DNA of 64,000 bases, taken from Auanema rhodensis (lineage: Eukaryota; Nematoda; Chromadorea; Rhabditida; Rhabditidae). The position numbers were made by a program, and so were the translations under genes. This document shows, piece after piece, positions 24,158 through 38,300 of this stretch. The first letter of the stretch is position 1. Every line of letters begins with the position of its first letter. Under the pieces are notes generated by a model. The model did not search any database, was not told where the DNA came from, and was given only the letters and a program-made list of their open reading frames with translations. The stretch spans positions 18,546,501-18,610,500 of the forward strand of contig OZ059899.1 of the NCBI GenBank assembly GCA_964057225.1. Direction: 5' to 3'.

Positions 24158-26963
24158 TAGCGCAAATCTGATAACACAGATCGACGCAGCTTAACAATCC
24201 GCATCGAATGCACTATACAACATTGAGAAACGCTTAATACAAAAATTAGTTATGATCGTTTGAAAAATGATGCATTAGTGTATGTTGAGTTTCCATGTAC
24301 ACTCAACATTGCTTCCAAAAACATTTTTACAAAAATTTTTCCGGAAAATTTCGAAACAATTTCGCAAAAAGTAGATGTTTTTAGATTCCTTTTTTCAAGG
24401 CAAAGACGATGGACAATGTTATTCAACGAAAAAATTAATTCTGCAGGGTGAAAATCGAGGATATAAGTGTGAACTTATATCAGTTGATATCTCGGTGCAT
24501 TTTTAAGGTAGCGCAAATCTGATAACACAGATCGACGCAGCTTAAAAATCCGCATCGAATGCACTATACTACATTGAAAAACGCTTAATACAAAAATTAG
24601 TTATGATCGTTTGAAAAAAGATGCATTAGTGTATGTTGAGTTTCCATGTATACTCAACATTGCTTCCAAAAACATTTTGACAAAAATTTTTCCCAAAAAT
24701 TTCAAAATAATTTCGCAAAAAGGAGATGTTTTTAGATTCCTTTTCTCAGGGCAAAGACGATGGACAAAGTTATTCAACGAAAAAATTAATTCTGCAGGGT
24801 GAAAATCGAGGATATAAGTGTGAACTTATATCAGTTGATATCTCGGTGCATTTTTAAGCTAGCGCAAATCGGATAACACAGATCGACGCAGCTTAAAAAT
24901 CCGCATCGAATGCACTATACAACATTGAGAAACGCTTAATACAAAAATTAGTTAAGATCGTTTGAAAAAAGATGCATTAGTGTATGTTGAGTTTCCATGT
25001 ACACTCAACATTGCTTCCAAAAACATTTTGACAAAAATTTTTCCAAAAAATTTCAAAATAATTTCGCAAAAAGTAAATGTTTTTAGATTCCGTTTTTCAA
25101 GGCAAAGACGATACACAATGTTATTCAACAAAAAAATTAATTCTGCAGAATGAAAATCGAGGATATAAGTGTGAACTTATATCAGTTGATATCTCGGTGC
25201 ATTTTTAAGCTAGCGCAAATCTGATAACACAGATCGACGCAGCTTAAAAATCCGCATCGAATGCACTATACAACATTGAGAAACGCTTAATACAAAAATT
25301 AGTTATGATCGTTTGAAAAATGATGCATTAGTGTATGTTGAGTTTCCATGTACACTCAACATTGCTTCCAAAAACATTTTGACAAAATTTTTCCGAAAAA
25401 TTTCAAAATAATTTTGCAAAAAGTAGATGTTTTTAGATTCCTTTTTTCAAGGCAAAGACGATGGACAATGTTATTCAACGAAAGAATTAATTCTCCAGGG
25501 TGAAAATCGAGGATGTAAGTGTGAACTTATATCAGTTGATATCTCGGTGCATTTTTAAGCTAGCGCAAATCTGATAACACAGATCGACGCAGCTTAAAAA
25601 TCCGCATCGAATGCACTATACAACATTGAGAAACGCTTAATACAAAAATTAGTTATGATCGTTCGAAAAATGATGCATTAGTGTATGTTGAGTTTCCATG
25701 TACACTCAACATTGCTTCCAAAAACATTTTGACAAAATTTTTCCGAAAAATTTCAAAATAATTTCGCAAAAAGTAGATGTTTTTAGATTCCTTTTTTCAA
25801 GGCAAAGACGATGGACAATGTTATTCAACGAAAAAATTAATTCTGCAGGGTGAAAATCGAGGATATAAGTGTGAACTTATATCAGTTGATATCTCGGTGC
25901 ATTTTTAAGGTAGCGCAAATCTGATAACACAGATCGACGCAGCTTAAAAATCCGCATCGAATGCACTATACTACATTGAAAAACGCTTAATACAAAAGTT
26001 AGTTATGATCGTTTGAAAAATGATGCATTAGTGTATGTTGAGTTTCCATGTACACTCAACATTGCTTCCAAAAACATTTTGACAAAAATTTTTCCGAAAA
26101 ATTTTAAAATAATTTCGCAAAAAGTAGATGTTTTTAGATTCCTTTTTTCAAGGCAAAGACGATGGACAATGTTATTCAACGAAAAAATTAATTCTGCAGG
26201 GTGAAAATCGAGGATATAAGTGTGAACTTATATCAGTTGATATCTCGGTGCATTTTTAAGGTAGCGCAAATCTGATAACACAGATCGACGCAGCTTAAAA
26301 ATCCGCATCGAATGCACTATACAACAGTGAGAAACGCTTAATACAAAAATTAGTTATGATCGTTTGAAAAAAGATGCATTAGTGTATGTTGAGTTTCCAT
26401 GTATACTCAACATTGCTTCCAAAAACATTTTGAAAAAAATTTTTCCGAAAAATTTCAAAATAATTTCGCAAAAAGGAGATGTTTTTAGATTCCTTTTTTC
26501 AAGGCAAAGACGATGGACAAAGTTATTCAACGAAAAAATTAATTCTGCAGGGTGAAAATCGAGGATATAAGTGTGAACTTATATCAGTTGATATCTCGGT
26601 GCATTTTTAAGCTAGCGCAAATCTGATAACACAGATCGACGCAGCTTAAAAATCCGCATCGAATGCACTATACAACAGTGAGAAACGCTTAATACAAAAA
26701 TTAGTTATGATCGTTTGAAAAATGATGCATTAGTGTATGTTGAGTTTCCATGTACACTCAACATTGCTTTCAAAAACATTTTGACAAAAATTTTTCCGAA
26801 AAATTTCAAAATAATTTTGCAAAAAGTAGATGTTTTTAGATTCCTTTTTTCAAGGCAAAGACGATGGACAATGTTATTCAACAAAAAAATTAATTCTCCA
26901 GGGTGAAAATCGAGGATGTAAGTGTGAACTTATATCAGTTGATATCTCGGTGCATTTTTAAGC
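24158..26963 (+). repeat. 8-unit higher-order repeat, copy 1 (Q-O'-H-P-P'-R-O-S)
   Basis: The first full copy of a 2806-bp pattern with six 351-bp and two 350-bp units. Q carries CATTTTTACAAAAATT and CCGGAAAATTTCGAAAC. O' carries TTTCCCAAAAATTTC and CTCAGGGCAAAG. P' has the P-type A deletion but GCAGGGTG and a tail ending AAGGTAGCG. R carries ACAAAAGTTAG and AATTTTAAAATAATTTC. S carries CTTTCAAAAAC, TTTTGCAAAAAG and CAACAAAAAAATTAATTCTCC. Private changes: CTTAACAATCC near 24193, AATCGGATAAC near 24869, GTTCGAAAAATG near 25662 and TTGAAAAAAATTT near 26431. Confidence 0.83.
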
Positions 26964-29067
26964 TAGCGCAAATCTGATAACACAGATCGACGCAGCTTAA
27001 AATTCCGCATCGAATGCACTATACAACATTGAGAAACGCTTAATACAAAAATTAGTTATGATCGTTTGAAAAATGATGCATTAGTGTATGTTGAGTTTCC
27101 ATGTACACTCAACATTGCTTCCAAAAACATTTTTACAAAAATTTTTCCGGAAAATTTCGAAACAATTTCGCAAAAAGTAGATGTTTTTAGATTCCTTTTT
27201 TCAAGGCAAAGACGATGGACAATGTTATTCAACGAAAAAATTAATTCTGCAGGGTGAAAATCGAGGATATAAGTGTGAACTTATATCAGTTGTTATCTCG
27301 GTGCATTTTTAAGCTAGCGCAAATCTGATAACACAGATCGACGCAGCTTAAAAATCCGCATCGAATGCACTATACTACATTGAAAAACGCTTAATACAAA
27401 AATTAGTTATGATCGTTTGAAAAAAGATGCATTAGTGTATGTTGAGTTTCCATGTATACTCAACATTGCTTCCAAAAACATTTTGACAAAAATTTTTCCC
27501 AAAAATTTCAAAATAATTTCGCAAAAAGGAGATGTTTTTAGATTCCTTTTCTCAGGGCAAAGACGATGGACAAAGTTATTCAACGAAAAAATTAATTCTG
27601 CAGGGTGAAAATCGAGGATATAAGTGTGAACTTATATCAGTTGATATCTCGGTGCATTTTTAAGCTAGCGCAAATCTGATAACACAGATCGACGCAGCTT
27701 AAAAATCCGCATCGAATGCACTATACAACATTGAGAAACGCTTAATACAAAAATTAGTTAAGATCGTTTGAAAAAAGATGCATTAGTGTATGTTGAGTTT
27801 CCATGTACACTCAACATTGCTTCCAAAAACATTTTGACAAAAATTTTTCCAAAAAATTTCAAAATAATTTCGCAAAAAGTAAATGTTTTTAGATTCCGTT
27901 TTTCAAGGCAAAGACGATACACAATGTTATTCAACAAAAAAATTAATTCTGCAGAATGAAAATCGAGGATATAAGTGTGAACTTATATCAGTTGATATCT
28001 CGGTGCATTTTTAAGCTAGCGCAAATCTGATAACACAGATCGACGCAGCTTAAAAATCCGCATCGAATGCACTATACAACATTGAGAAACGCTTAATACA
28101 AAAATTAGTTATGATCGTTTGAAAAATGATGCATTAGTGTATGTTGAGTTTCCATGTACACTCAACATTGCTTCCAAAAACATTTTGACAAAATTTTTCC
28201 GAAAAATTTCAAAATAATTTTGCAAAAAGTAGATGTTTTTAGATTCCTTTTTTCAAGGCAAAGACGATGGACAATGTTATTCAACGAAAGAATTAATTCT
28301 CCAGGGTGAAAATCGAGGATGTAAGTGTGAACTTATATCAGTTGATATCTCGGTGCATTTTTAAGCTAGCGCAAATCTGATAACACAGATCGACGCAGCT
28401 TAAAAATCCGCATCGAATGCACTATACAACATTGAGAAACGCTTAATACAAAAATTAGTTATGATCGTTTGAAAAATGATGCATTAGTGTATGTTGAGTT
28501 TCCATGTACACTCAACATTGCTTCCAAAAACATTTTGACAAAATTTTTCCGAAAAATTTCAAAATAATTTCGCAAAAAGTAGATGTTTTTAGATTCCTTT
28601 TTTCAAGGCAAAGACGATGGACAATGTTATTCAACGAAAAAATTAATTCTGCAGGGTGAAAATCGAGGATATAAGTGTGAACTTATATCAGTTGATATCT
28701 CGGTGCATTTTTAAGGTAGCGCAAATCTGATAACACAGATCGACGCAGCTTAAAAATCCGCATCGAATGCACTATACTACATTGAAAAACGCTTAATACA
28801 AAAATTAGTTATGATCGTTTGAAAAAAGATGCATTAGTGTATGTTGAGTTTCCATGTATACTCAACATTGCTTCCAAAAACATTTTGACAAAAATTTTTC
28901 CGAAAAATTTCAAAATAATTTCGCAAAAAGGAGATGTTTTTAGATTCCTTTTTTCAAGGCAAAGACGATGGACAAAGTTATTCAACGAAAAAATTAATTC
29001 TGCAGGGTGAAAATCGAGGATATAAGTGTGAACTTATATCAGTTGATATCTCGGTGCATTTTTAAGC
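24509..29067 (+). repeat. Long-range duplicated segment, left copy (4559 bp)
   Basis: Thirteen consecutive units (O'-H-P-P'-R-O-S-Q-O'-H-P-P'-O) recur in the same order and lengths 12,565 bp to the right. Shared rare markers include ACAAAAGTTAG and AATTTTAAAATAATTTC in R, CAACAGTGAG in the leaders of O and S, and CTTAAAATTCCGC in the leader of Q. Single-base differences exist between the copies. Confidence 0.8.
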
Positions 29068-29417
29068 TAGCGCAAATCTGATAACACAGATCGACGCAGC
29101 TTAAAAATCCGCATCGAATGCACTATACAACAGTGAGAAACGCTTAATACAAAAATTAGTTATGATCGTTTGAAAAATGATGCATTAGTGTATGTTGAGT
29201 TTCCATGTACACTCAACATTGCTTCCAAAAACATTTTGACAAAATTTTTCCGAAAAATTTCAAAATAATTTTGCAAAAAGTAGATGTTTTTAGATTCCTT
29301 TTTTCAAGGCAAAGACGATGGACAATGTTATTCAACGAAAGAATTAATTCTCCAGGGTGAAAATCGAGGATGTAAGTGTGAACTTATATCAGTTGATATC
29401 TCGGTGCATTTTTAAGC
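26964..29417 (+). repeat. 8-unit pattern, 7-unit variant (Q-O'-H-P-P'-O-P)
   Basis: Length is 2454 bp. The order matches the 8-unit pattern up to P', then lacks R and has P in place of S. Q has the CTTAAAATTCCGC leader that marks an S-to-Q boundary, and a private TTGTTATCTCGG near 27290. Confidence 0.8.
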
Positions 29418-32400
29418 TAGCGCAAATCTGATAACACAGATCGACGCAGCTTAAAAATCCGCATCGAATGCACTATACAACATTGAGAAACGCTTAATAC
29501 AAAAATTAGTTATGATCGTTTGAAAAATGATGCATTAGTGTATGTTGAGTTTCCATGTACACTCAACATTGCTTCCAAAAACATTTTTACAAAAATTTTT
29601 CCGGAAAATTTCGAAACAATTTCGCAAAAAGTAGATGTTTTTAGATTCCTTTTTTCAAGGCAAAGACGATGGACAATGTTATTCAACGAAAAAATTAATT
29701 CTGCAGGGTGAAAATCGAGGATATAAGTGTGAACTTATATCAGTTGATATCTCGGTGCATTTTTAAGGTAGCGCAAATCTGATAACACAGATCGACGCAG
29801 CTTAAAAATCCGCATCGAATGCACTATACAACATTGAGAAACGCTTAATACAAAAATTAGTTAAGATCGTTTGAAAAAAGATGCATTAGTGTATGTTGAG
29901 TTTCCATGTACACTCAACATTGCTTCCAAAAACATTTTGACAAAAATTTTTCCAAAAAATTTCAAAATAATTTCGCAAAAAGTAAATGTTTTTAGATTCC
30001 GTTTTTCAAGGCAAAGACGATACACAATGTTATTCAACAAAAAAATTAATTCTGCAGAATGAAAATCGAGGATATAAGTGTGAACTTATATCAGTTGATA
30101 TCTCGGTGCATTTTTAAGCTAGCGCAAATCTGATAACACAGATCGACGCAGCTTAAAAATCCGCATCGAATGCACTATACAACATTGAGAAACGCTTAAT
30201 ACAAAAATTAGTTATGATCGTTTGAAAAATGATGCATTAGTGTATGTTGAGTTTCCATGTACACTCAACATTGCTTCCAAAAACATTTTGACAAAATTTT
30301 TCCGAAAAATTTCAAAATAATTTTGCAAAAAGTAGATGTTTTTAGATTCCTTTTTTCAAGGCAAAGACGATGGACAATGTTATTCAACGAAAGAATTAAT
30401 TCTCCAGGGTGAAAATCGAGGATGTAAGTGTGAACTTATATCAGTTGATATCTCGGTGCATTTTTAAGCTAGCGCAAATCTGATAACACAGATCGACGCA
30501 GCTTAAAAATCCGCATCGAATGCACTATACAACATTGAGAAACGCTTAATACAAAAATTAGTTATGATCGTTTGAAAAATGATGCATTAGTGTATGTTGA
30601 GTTTCCATGTACACTCAACATTGCTTCCAAAAACATTTTGACAAAATTTTTCCGAAAAATTTCAGAATAATTTCGCAAAAAGTAGATGTTTTTAGATTCC
30701 TTTTTTCAAGGCAAAGACGATGGACAATGTTATTCAACGAAAAAATTAATTCTGCAGGGTGAAAATCGAGGATATAAGTGTAAACTTATATCAGTTGATA
30801 TCTCGGTGCATTTTTAAGGTAGCGCAAATCTGATAACACAGATCGACGCAGCTTAAAAATCCGCATCGAATGCACTATACAACAGTGAGAAACGCTTAAT
30901 ACAAAAATTAGTTATGATCGTTTGAAAAAAGATGCATTAGTGTATGTTGAGTTTCCATGTATACTCAACATTGCTTCCAAAAACATTTTGACAAAAATTT
31001 TTCCGAAAAATTTCAAAATAATTTCGCAAAAAGGAGATGTTTTTAGATTCCTTTTTTCAAGGCAAAGACGATGGACAAAGTTATTCAACGAAAAAATTAA
31101 TTCTGCAGGGTGAAAATCGAGGATATAAGTGTGAACTTATATCAGTTGATATCTCGGTGCATTTTTAAGCTAGCGCAAATCTGATAACACAGATCGACGC
31201 AGCTTAAAAATCCGCATCGAATGCACTATACAACAGTGAGAAACGCTTAATACAAAAATTAGTTATGATCGTTTGAAAAATGATGCATTAGTGTATGTTG
31301 AGTTTCCATGTACACTCAACATTGCTTTCAAAAACATTTTGACAAAAATTTTTCCGAAAAATTTCAAAATAATTTTGCAAAAAGTAGATGTTTTTAGATT
31401 CCGTTTTTCAAGGCAAAGACGATACACAATGTTATTCAACAAAAAAATTAATTCTGCAGAATGAAAATCGAGGATATAAGTGTGAACTTATATCAGTTGA
31501 TATCTCGGTGCATTTTTAAGCTAGCGCAAATCTGATAACACAGATCGACGCAGCTTAAAAATCCGCATCGAATGCACTATACAACATTGAGAAACGCTTA
31601 ATACAAAAATTAGTTATGATCGTTTGAAAAATGATGCATTAGTGTATGTTGAGTTTCCATGTACACTCAACATTGCTTCCAAAAACATTTTGACAAAATT
31701 TTTTCGAAAAATTTCAAAATAATTTTGCAAAAAGTAGATGTTTTTAGATTCCTTTTTTCAAGGCAAAGACGATGGACAATGTTATTCAACGAAAGAATTA
31801 ATTCTCCAGGGTGAAAATCGAGGATGTAAGTGTGAACTTATATCAGTTGATATCTCGGTGCATTTTTAAGCTAGCGCAAATCTGATAACACAGATCGACG
31901 CAGCTTAAAAAGCCGCATCGAATGCACTATACAACATTGAGAAACGCTTAATACAAAAATTAGTTAAGATCGTTTGAAAAAAGATGCATTAGTGTATGTT
32001 GAGTTTCCATGTACACTCAACATTGCTTCCAAAAACATTTTGACAAAAATTTTTCCAAAAAATTTCAAAATAATTTCGCAAAAAGTAAATGTTTTTAGAT
32101 TCCGTTTTTCAAGGCAAAGACGATACACAATGTTATTCAACGAAAAAATTAATTCTGCAGGGTGAAAATCGAGGATATAAGTGTGAACTTATATCAGTTG
32201 ATATCTCGGTGCATTTTTAAGCTAGCGCAAATCTGATAACACAGATCGACGCAGCTCAAAAATCCGCATCGAATGCACTATACAACATTGAGAAACGCTT
32301 AATACAAAAATTAGTTATGATCGTTTGAAAAATGATGCATTAGTGTATGTTGAGTTTCCATGTACACTCAACATTGCTTCCAAAAACATTTTGACAAAAT

Positions 32401-32572
32401 TTTTCCGAAAAATTTCAAAATAATTTTGCAAAAAGTAGATGTTTTTAGATTCCTTTTTTCAAGGCAAAGACGATGGACAATGTTATTCAACGAAAGAATT
32501 AATTCTCCAGGGTGAAAATCGAGGATGTAAGTGTGAACTTATATCAGTTGATATCTCGGTGCATTTTTAAGC
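29418..32572 (+). repeat. 8-unit pattern, 9-unit variant with mosaic units
   Basis: The order is Q, H, P, P', O, S/H mosaic, P-like, H/other mosaic, P (3155 bp). O' is missing after Q. The unit at 31171-31521 begins as S and ends as H. The unit at 31872-32222 begins as H and ends with CAACGAAAAAATT and GCAGGGTG. The P-like unit at 31522 has TTTTTTCGAAAAATTT. The last unit has CAGCTCAAAAATCC near 32255. Confidence 0.78.
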
Positions 32573-35320
32573 TAGCGCAAATCTGATAACACAGATCGAC
32601 GCAGCTTAAAAATCCGCATCGAATGCACTATACAACATTGAGAAACGCTTAATACAAAAATTAGTTATGATCGTTTGAAAAATGATGCATTAGTGTATGT
32701 TGAGTTTCCATGTACACTCAACATTGCTTCCAAAAACATTTTTACAAAAATTTTTCCGGAAAATTTCGAAACAATTTCGCAAAAAGTAGATGTTTTTAGA
32801 TTCCTTTTTTCAAGGCAAAGACGATGGACAATGTTATTCAACGAAAAAATTAATTCTGCAGGGTGAAAATCGAGGATATAAGTGTGAACTTATATCAGTT
32901 GATATCTCGGTGCATTTTTAAGCTAGCGCAAATCTGATAACACAGATCGACGCAGCTTAAAAATCCGCATCGAATGCACTATACAACATTGAGAAACGCT
33001 TAATACAAAAATTAGTTAAGATCGTTTGAAAAAAGATGCATTAGTGTATGTTGAGTTTCCATGTACACTCAACATTGCTTCCAAAAACATTTTGACAAAA
33101 ATTTTTCCAAAAAATTTCAAAATAATTTCGCAAAAAGTAAATGTTTTTAGATTCCGTTTTTCAAGGCAAAGACGATACACAATGTTATTCAACAAAAAAA
33201 TTAATTCTGCAGAATGAAAATCGAGGATATAAGTGTGAACTTATATCAGTTGATATCTCGGTGCATTTTTAAGCTAGCGCAAATCTGATAACACAGATCG
33301 ACGCAGCTTAAAAATCCGCATCGAATGCACTATACAACATTGAGAAACGCTTAATACAAAAATTAGTTGAGATCGTTTGAAAAAAGATGCATTAGTGTAT
33401 GTTGAGTTTCCATGTACACTCAACATTGCTTCCAAAAACATTTTGACAAAAATTTTTCCAAAAAATTTCAAAATAATTTCGCAAAAAGTAAATGTTTTTA
33501 GATTCCGTTTTTCAAGGCAAAGACGATACACAATGTTATTCAACAAAAAAATTAATTCTGCAGAATGAAAATCGAGGATATAAGTGTGAACTTATATCAG
33601 TTGATATCTCGGTGCATTTTTAAGCTAGCGCAAATCTGATAACACAGATCGACGCAGCTTAAAAATCCGCATCGAATGCACTATACAACATTGAGAAACG
33701 CTTAATACAAAAATTAGTTATGATCGTTTGAAAAATGATGCATTAGTGTATGTTGAGTTTCCATGTACACTCAACATTGCTTCCAAAAACATTTTGACAA
33801 AATTTTTCCGAAAAATTTCAAAATATTTTTGCAAAAAGTAGATGTTTTTAGATTCCTTTTTTCAAGGCAAAGACGATGGACAATGTTATTCAACGAAAAA
33901 ATTAATTCTGCAGGGTGAAAATCGAGGATATAAGTGTGAACTTATATCAGTTGATATCTCGGTGCATTTTTAAGCTAGCGCAAATCTGATAACACAGATC
34001 GACGCAGCTTAAAAATCCGCATCGAATGCACTATACAACATTGAGAAACGCTTAATACAAAAATTAGTTAAGATCGTTTGAAAAAAGATGCATTAGTGTA
34101 TGTTGAGTTTCCATGTACACTCAACATTGCTTCCAAAAACATTTTGACAAAAATTTTTCCAAAAAATTTCAAAATAATTTCGCAAAAAGTAAATGTTTTT
34201 AGATTCCGTTTTTCAAGGCAAAGACGATACACAATGTTATTCAACAAAAAAATTAATTCTGCAGAATGAAAATCGAGGATATAAGTGTGAACTTATATCA
34301 GTTGATATCTCGGTGCATTTTTAAGCTAGCGCAAATCTGATAACACAGATCGACGCAGCTTAAAAATCCGCATCGAATGCACTATACAACATTGAGAAAC
34401 GCTTAATACAAAAATTAGTTGAGATCGTTTGAAAAAAGATGCATTAGTGTATGTTGAGTTTCCATGTACACTCAACATTGCTTCCAAAAACATTTTGACA
34501 AAAATTTTTCCAAAAAATTTCAAAATAATTTCGCAAAAAGTAAATGTTTTTAGATTCCGTTTTTCAAGGCAAAGACGATACACAATGTTATTCAACAAAA
34601 AAATTAATTCTGCAGAATGAAAATCGAGGATATAAGTGTGAACTTATATCAGTTGATATCTCGGTGCATTTTTAAGCTAGCGCAAATCTGATAACACAGA
34701 TCGACGCAGCTTAAAAATCCGCATCGAATGCACTATACAACATTGAGAAACGCTTAATACAAAAATTAGTTATGATCGTTTGAAAAATGATGCATTAGTG
34801 TATGTTGAGTTTCCATGTACACTCAACATTGCTTCCAAAAACATTTTGACAAAATTTTTCCGAAAAATTTCAAAATATTTTTGCAAAAAGTAGATGTTTT
34901 TAGATTCCTTTTTTCAAGGCAAAGACGATGGACAATGTTATTCAACGAAAGAATTAATTCTCCAGGGTGAAAATCGAGGATGTAAGTGTGAACTTATATC
35001 AGTTGATATCTCGGTGCATTTTTAAGCTAGCGCAAATCTTAAACGCTTAATACAAAAATTAGTTATGATCGTTTGAAAAATGATGCATTAGTGTATGTTG
35101 AGTTTCCATGTACACTCAACATTGCTTCCAAAAACATTTTGACAAAATTTTTCCGAAAAATTTCAAAATAATTTTGCAAAAAGTAGATGTTTTTAGATTC
35201 CTTTTTTCAAGGCAAAGACGATGGACAATGTTATTCAACGAAAGAATTAATTCTCCAGGGTGAAAATCGAGGATGTAAGTGTGAACTTATATCAGTTGAT
35301 ATCTCGGTGCATTTTTAAGC
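32573..35320 (+). repeat. Q followed by two H-H-P trimers and a truncated P
   Basis: Trimers lie at 32924-33975 and 33976-35027, 1052 bp each. In both, the second H has TTAGTTGAGATCG (G at 33369 and 34421) and the P has AAAATATTTTTGC, so the pair is a tandem copy with its own private markers. The first P has a GCAGGGTG end and the second the normal P end, so one is a mosaic. A 293-bp truncated P unit closes the block. Confidence 0.82.
35028..35320 (+). repeat. Truncated satellite unit 2 (293 bp)
   Basis: A P-type unit with the 57-bp leader deletion and the one-base A-tract deletion. The GCGCAAATCT/TAAACGCTT junction is identical to the other five. It is preceded by another P unit of full length. 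Confidence 0.92.
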
Positions 35321-38300
35321 TAGCGCAAATCTGATAACACAGATCGACGCAGCTTAAAAATCCGCATCGAATGCACTATACAACATTGAGAAACGCTTGA
35401 TACAAAAATTAGTTATGATCGTTTGAAAAATGATGCATTAGTGTATGTTGAGTTTCCATGTACACTCAACATTGCTTCCAAAAACATTTTTACAAAAATT
35501 TTTCCGGAAAATTTCGAAACAATTTCGCAAAAAGTAGATGTTTTTAGATTCCTTTTTTCAAGGCAAAGACGATGGACAATGTTATTCAACGAAAAAATTA
35601 ATTCTGCAGGGTGAAAATCGAGGATATAAGTGTGAACTTATATCAGTTGATATCTCGGTGCATTTTTAAGGTAGCGCAAATCTGATAACACAGATCGACG
35701 CAGCTTAAAAATCCGCATCGAATGCACTATACTACATTGAAAAACGCTTAATACAAAAATTAGTTATGATCGTTTGAAAAAAGATGCATTAGTGTATGTT
35801 GAGTTTCCATGTATACTCAACATTGCTTCCAAAAACATTTTGACAAAAATTTTTCCCAAAAATTTCAAAATAATTTCGCAAAAAGGAGATGTTTTTAGAT
35901 TCCTTTTCTCAGGGCAAAGACGATGGACAAAGTTATTCAACGAAAAAATTAATTCTGCAGGGTGAAAATCGAGGATATAAGTGTGAACTTATATCAGTTG
36001 ATATCTCGGTGCATTTTTAAGCTAGCGCAAATCTGATAACACAGATCGACGCAGCTTAAAAATCCGCATCGAATGCACTATACAACATTGAGAAACGCTT
36101 AATACAAAAATTAGTTAAGATCGTTTGAAAAAAGATGCATTAGTGTATGTTGAGTTTCCATGTACACTCAACATTGCTTCCAAAAACATTTTGACAAAAA
36201 TTTTTCCAAAAAATTTCAAAATAATTTCGCAAAAAGTAAATGTTTTTAGATTCCGTTTTTCAAGGCAAAGACGATACACAATGTTATTCAACAAAAAAAT
36301 TAATTCTGCAGAATGAAAATCGAGGATATAAGTGTGAACTTATATCAGTTGATATCTCGGTGCATTTTTAAGCTAGCGCAAATCTGATAACACAGATCGA
36401 CGCAGCTTAAAAATCCGCATCGAATGCACTATACAACATTGAGAAACGCTTAATACAAAAATTAGTTATGATCGTTTGAAAAATGATGCATTAGTGTATG
36501 TTGAGTTTCCATGTACACTCAACATTGCTTCCAAAAACATTTTGACAAAATTTTTCCGAAAAATTTCAAAATAATTTTGCAAAAAGTAGATGTTTTTAGA
36601 TTCCTTTTTTCAAGGCAAAGACGATGGACAATGTTATTCAACGAAAGAATTAATTCTCCAGGGTGAAAATCGAGGATGTAAGTGTGAACTTATATCAGTT
36701 GATATCTCGGTGCATTTTTAAGCTAGCGCAAATCTGATAACACAGATCGACGCAGCTTAAAAATCCGCATCGAATGCACTATACAACATTGAGAAACGCT
36801 TAATACAAAAATTAGTTATGATCGTTTGAAAAATGATGCATTAGTGTATGTTGAGTTTCCATGTACACTCAACATTGCTTCCAAAAACATTTTGACAAAA
36901 TTTTTCCGAAAAATTTCAAAATAATTTCGCAAAAAGTAGATGTTTTTAGATTCCTTTTTTCAAGGCAAAGACGATGGACAATGTTATTCAACGAAAAAAT
37001 TAATTCTGCAGGGTGAAAATCGAGGATATAAGTGTGAACTTATATCAGTTGATATCTCGGTGCATTTTTAAGGTAGCGCAAATCTGATAACACAGATCGA
37101 CGCAGCTTAAAAATCCGCATCGAATGCACTATACTACATTGAAAAACGCTTAATACAAAAATTAGTTATGATCGTTTGAAAAAAGATGCATTAGTGTATG
37201 TTGAGTTTCCATGTATACTCAACATTGCTTCCAAAAACATTTTGACAAAAATTTTTCCCAAAAATTTCAAAATAATTTCGCAAAAAGGAGATGTTTTTAG
37301 ATTCCTTTTCTCAGGGCAAAGACGATGGACAAAGTTATTCAACGAAAAAATTAATTCTGCAGGGTGAAAATCGAGGATATAAGTGTGAACTTATATCAGT
37401 TGATATCTCGGTGCATTTTTAAGCTAGCGCAAATCTGATAACACAGATCGACGCAGCTTAAAAATCCGCATCGAATGCACTATACAACATTGAGAAACGC
37501 TTAATACAAAAATTAGTTAAGATCGTTTGAAAAAAGATGCATTAGTGTATGTTGAGTTTCCATGTACACTCAACATTGCTTCCAAAAACATTTTGACAAA
37601 AATTTTTCCAAAAAATTTCAAAATAATTTCGCAAAAAGTAAATGTTTTTAGATTCCGTTTTTCAAGGCAAAGACGATACACAATGTTATTCAACAAAAAA
37701 ATTAATTCTGCAGAATGAAAATCGAGGATATAAGTGTGAACTTATATCAGTTGATATCTCGGTGCATTTTTAAGCTAGCGCAAATCTGATAACACAGATC
37801 GACGCAGCTTAAAAATCCGCATCGAATGCACTATACAACATTGAGAAACGCTTAATACAAAAATTAGTTATGATCGTTTGAAAAATGATGCATTAGTGTA
37901 TGTTGAGTTTCCATGTACACTCAACATTGCTTCCAAAAACATTTTGACAAAATTTTTCCGAAAAATTTCAAAATAATTTTGCAAAAAGTAGATGTTTTTA
38001 GATTCCTTTTTTCAAGGCAAAGACGATGGACAATGTTATTCAACGAAAGAATTAATTCTCCAGGGTGAAAATCGAGGATGTAAGTGTGAACTTATATCAG
38101 TTGATATCTCGGTGCATTTTTAAGCTAGCGCAAATCTGATAACACAGATCGACGCAGCTTAAAAATCCGCATCGAATGCACTATACAACATTGAGAAACG
38201 CTTAATACAAAAATTAGTTATGATCGTTTGAAAAATGATGCATTAGTGTATGTTGAGTTTCCATGTACACTCAACATTGCTTCCAAAAACATTTTGACAA

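Noticed and set aside
33274-33546. 90-codon minus-strand open frame, also at 34326-34598
   Set aside because: It exists only because a single A-to-G change (33369, 34421) removes a reverse-strand stop in two copies of one H unit. It crosses a satellite unit boundary and resembles no known protein.
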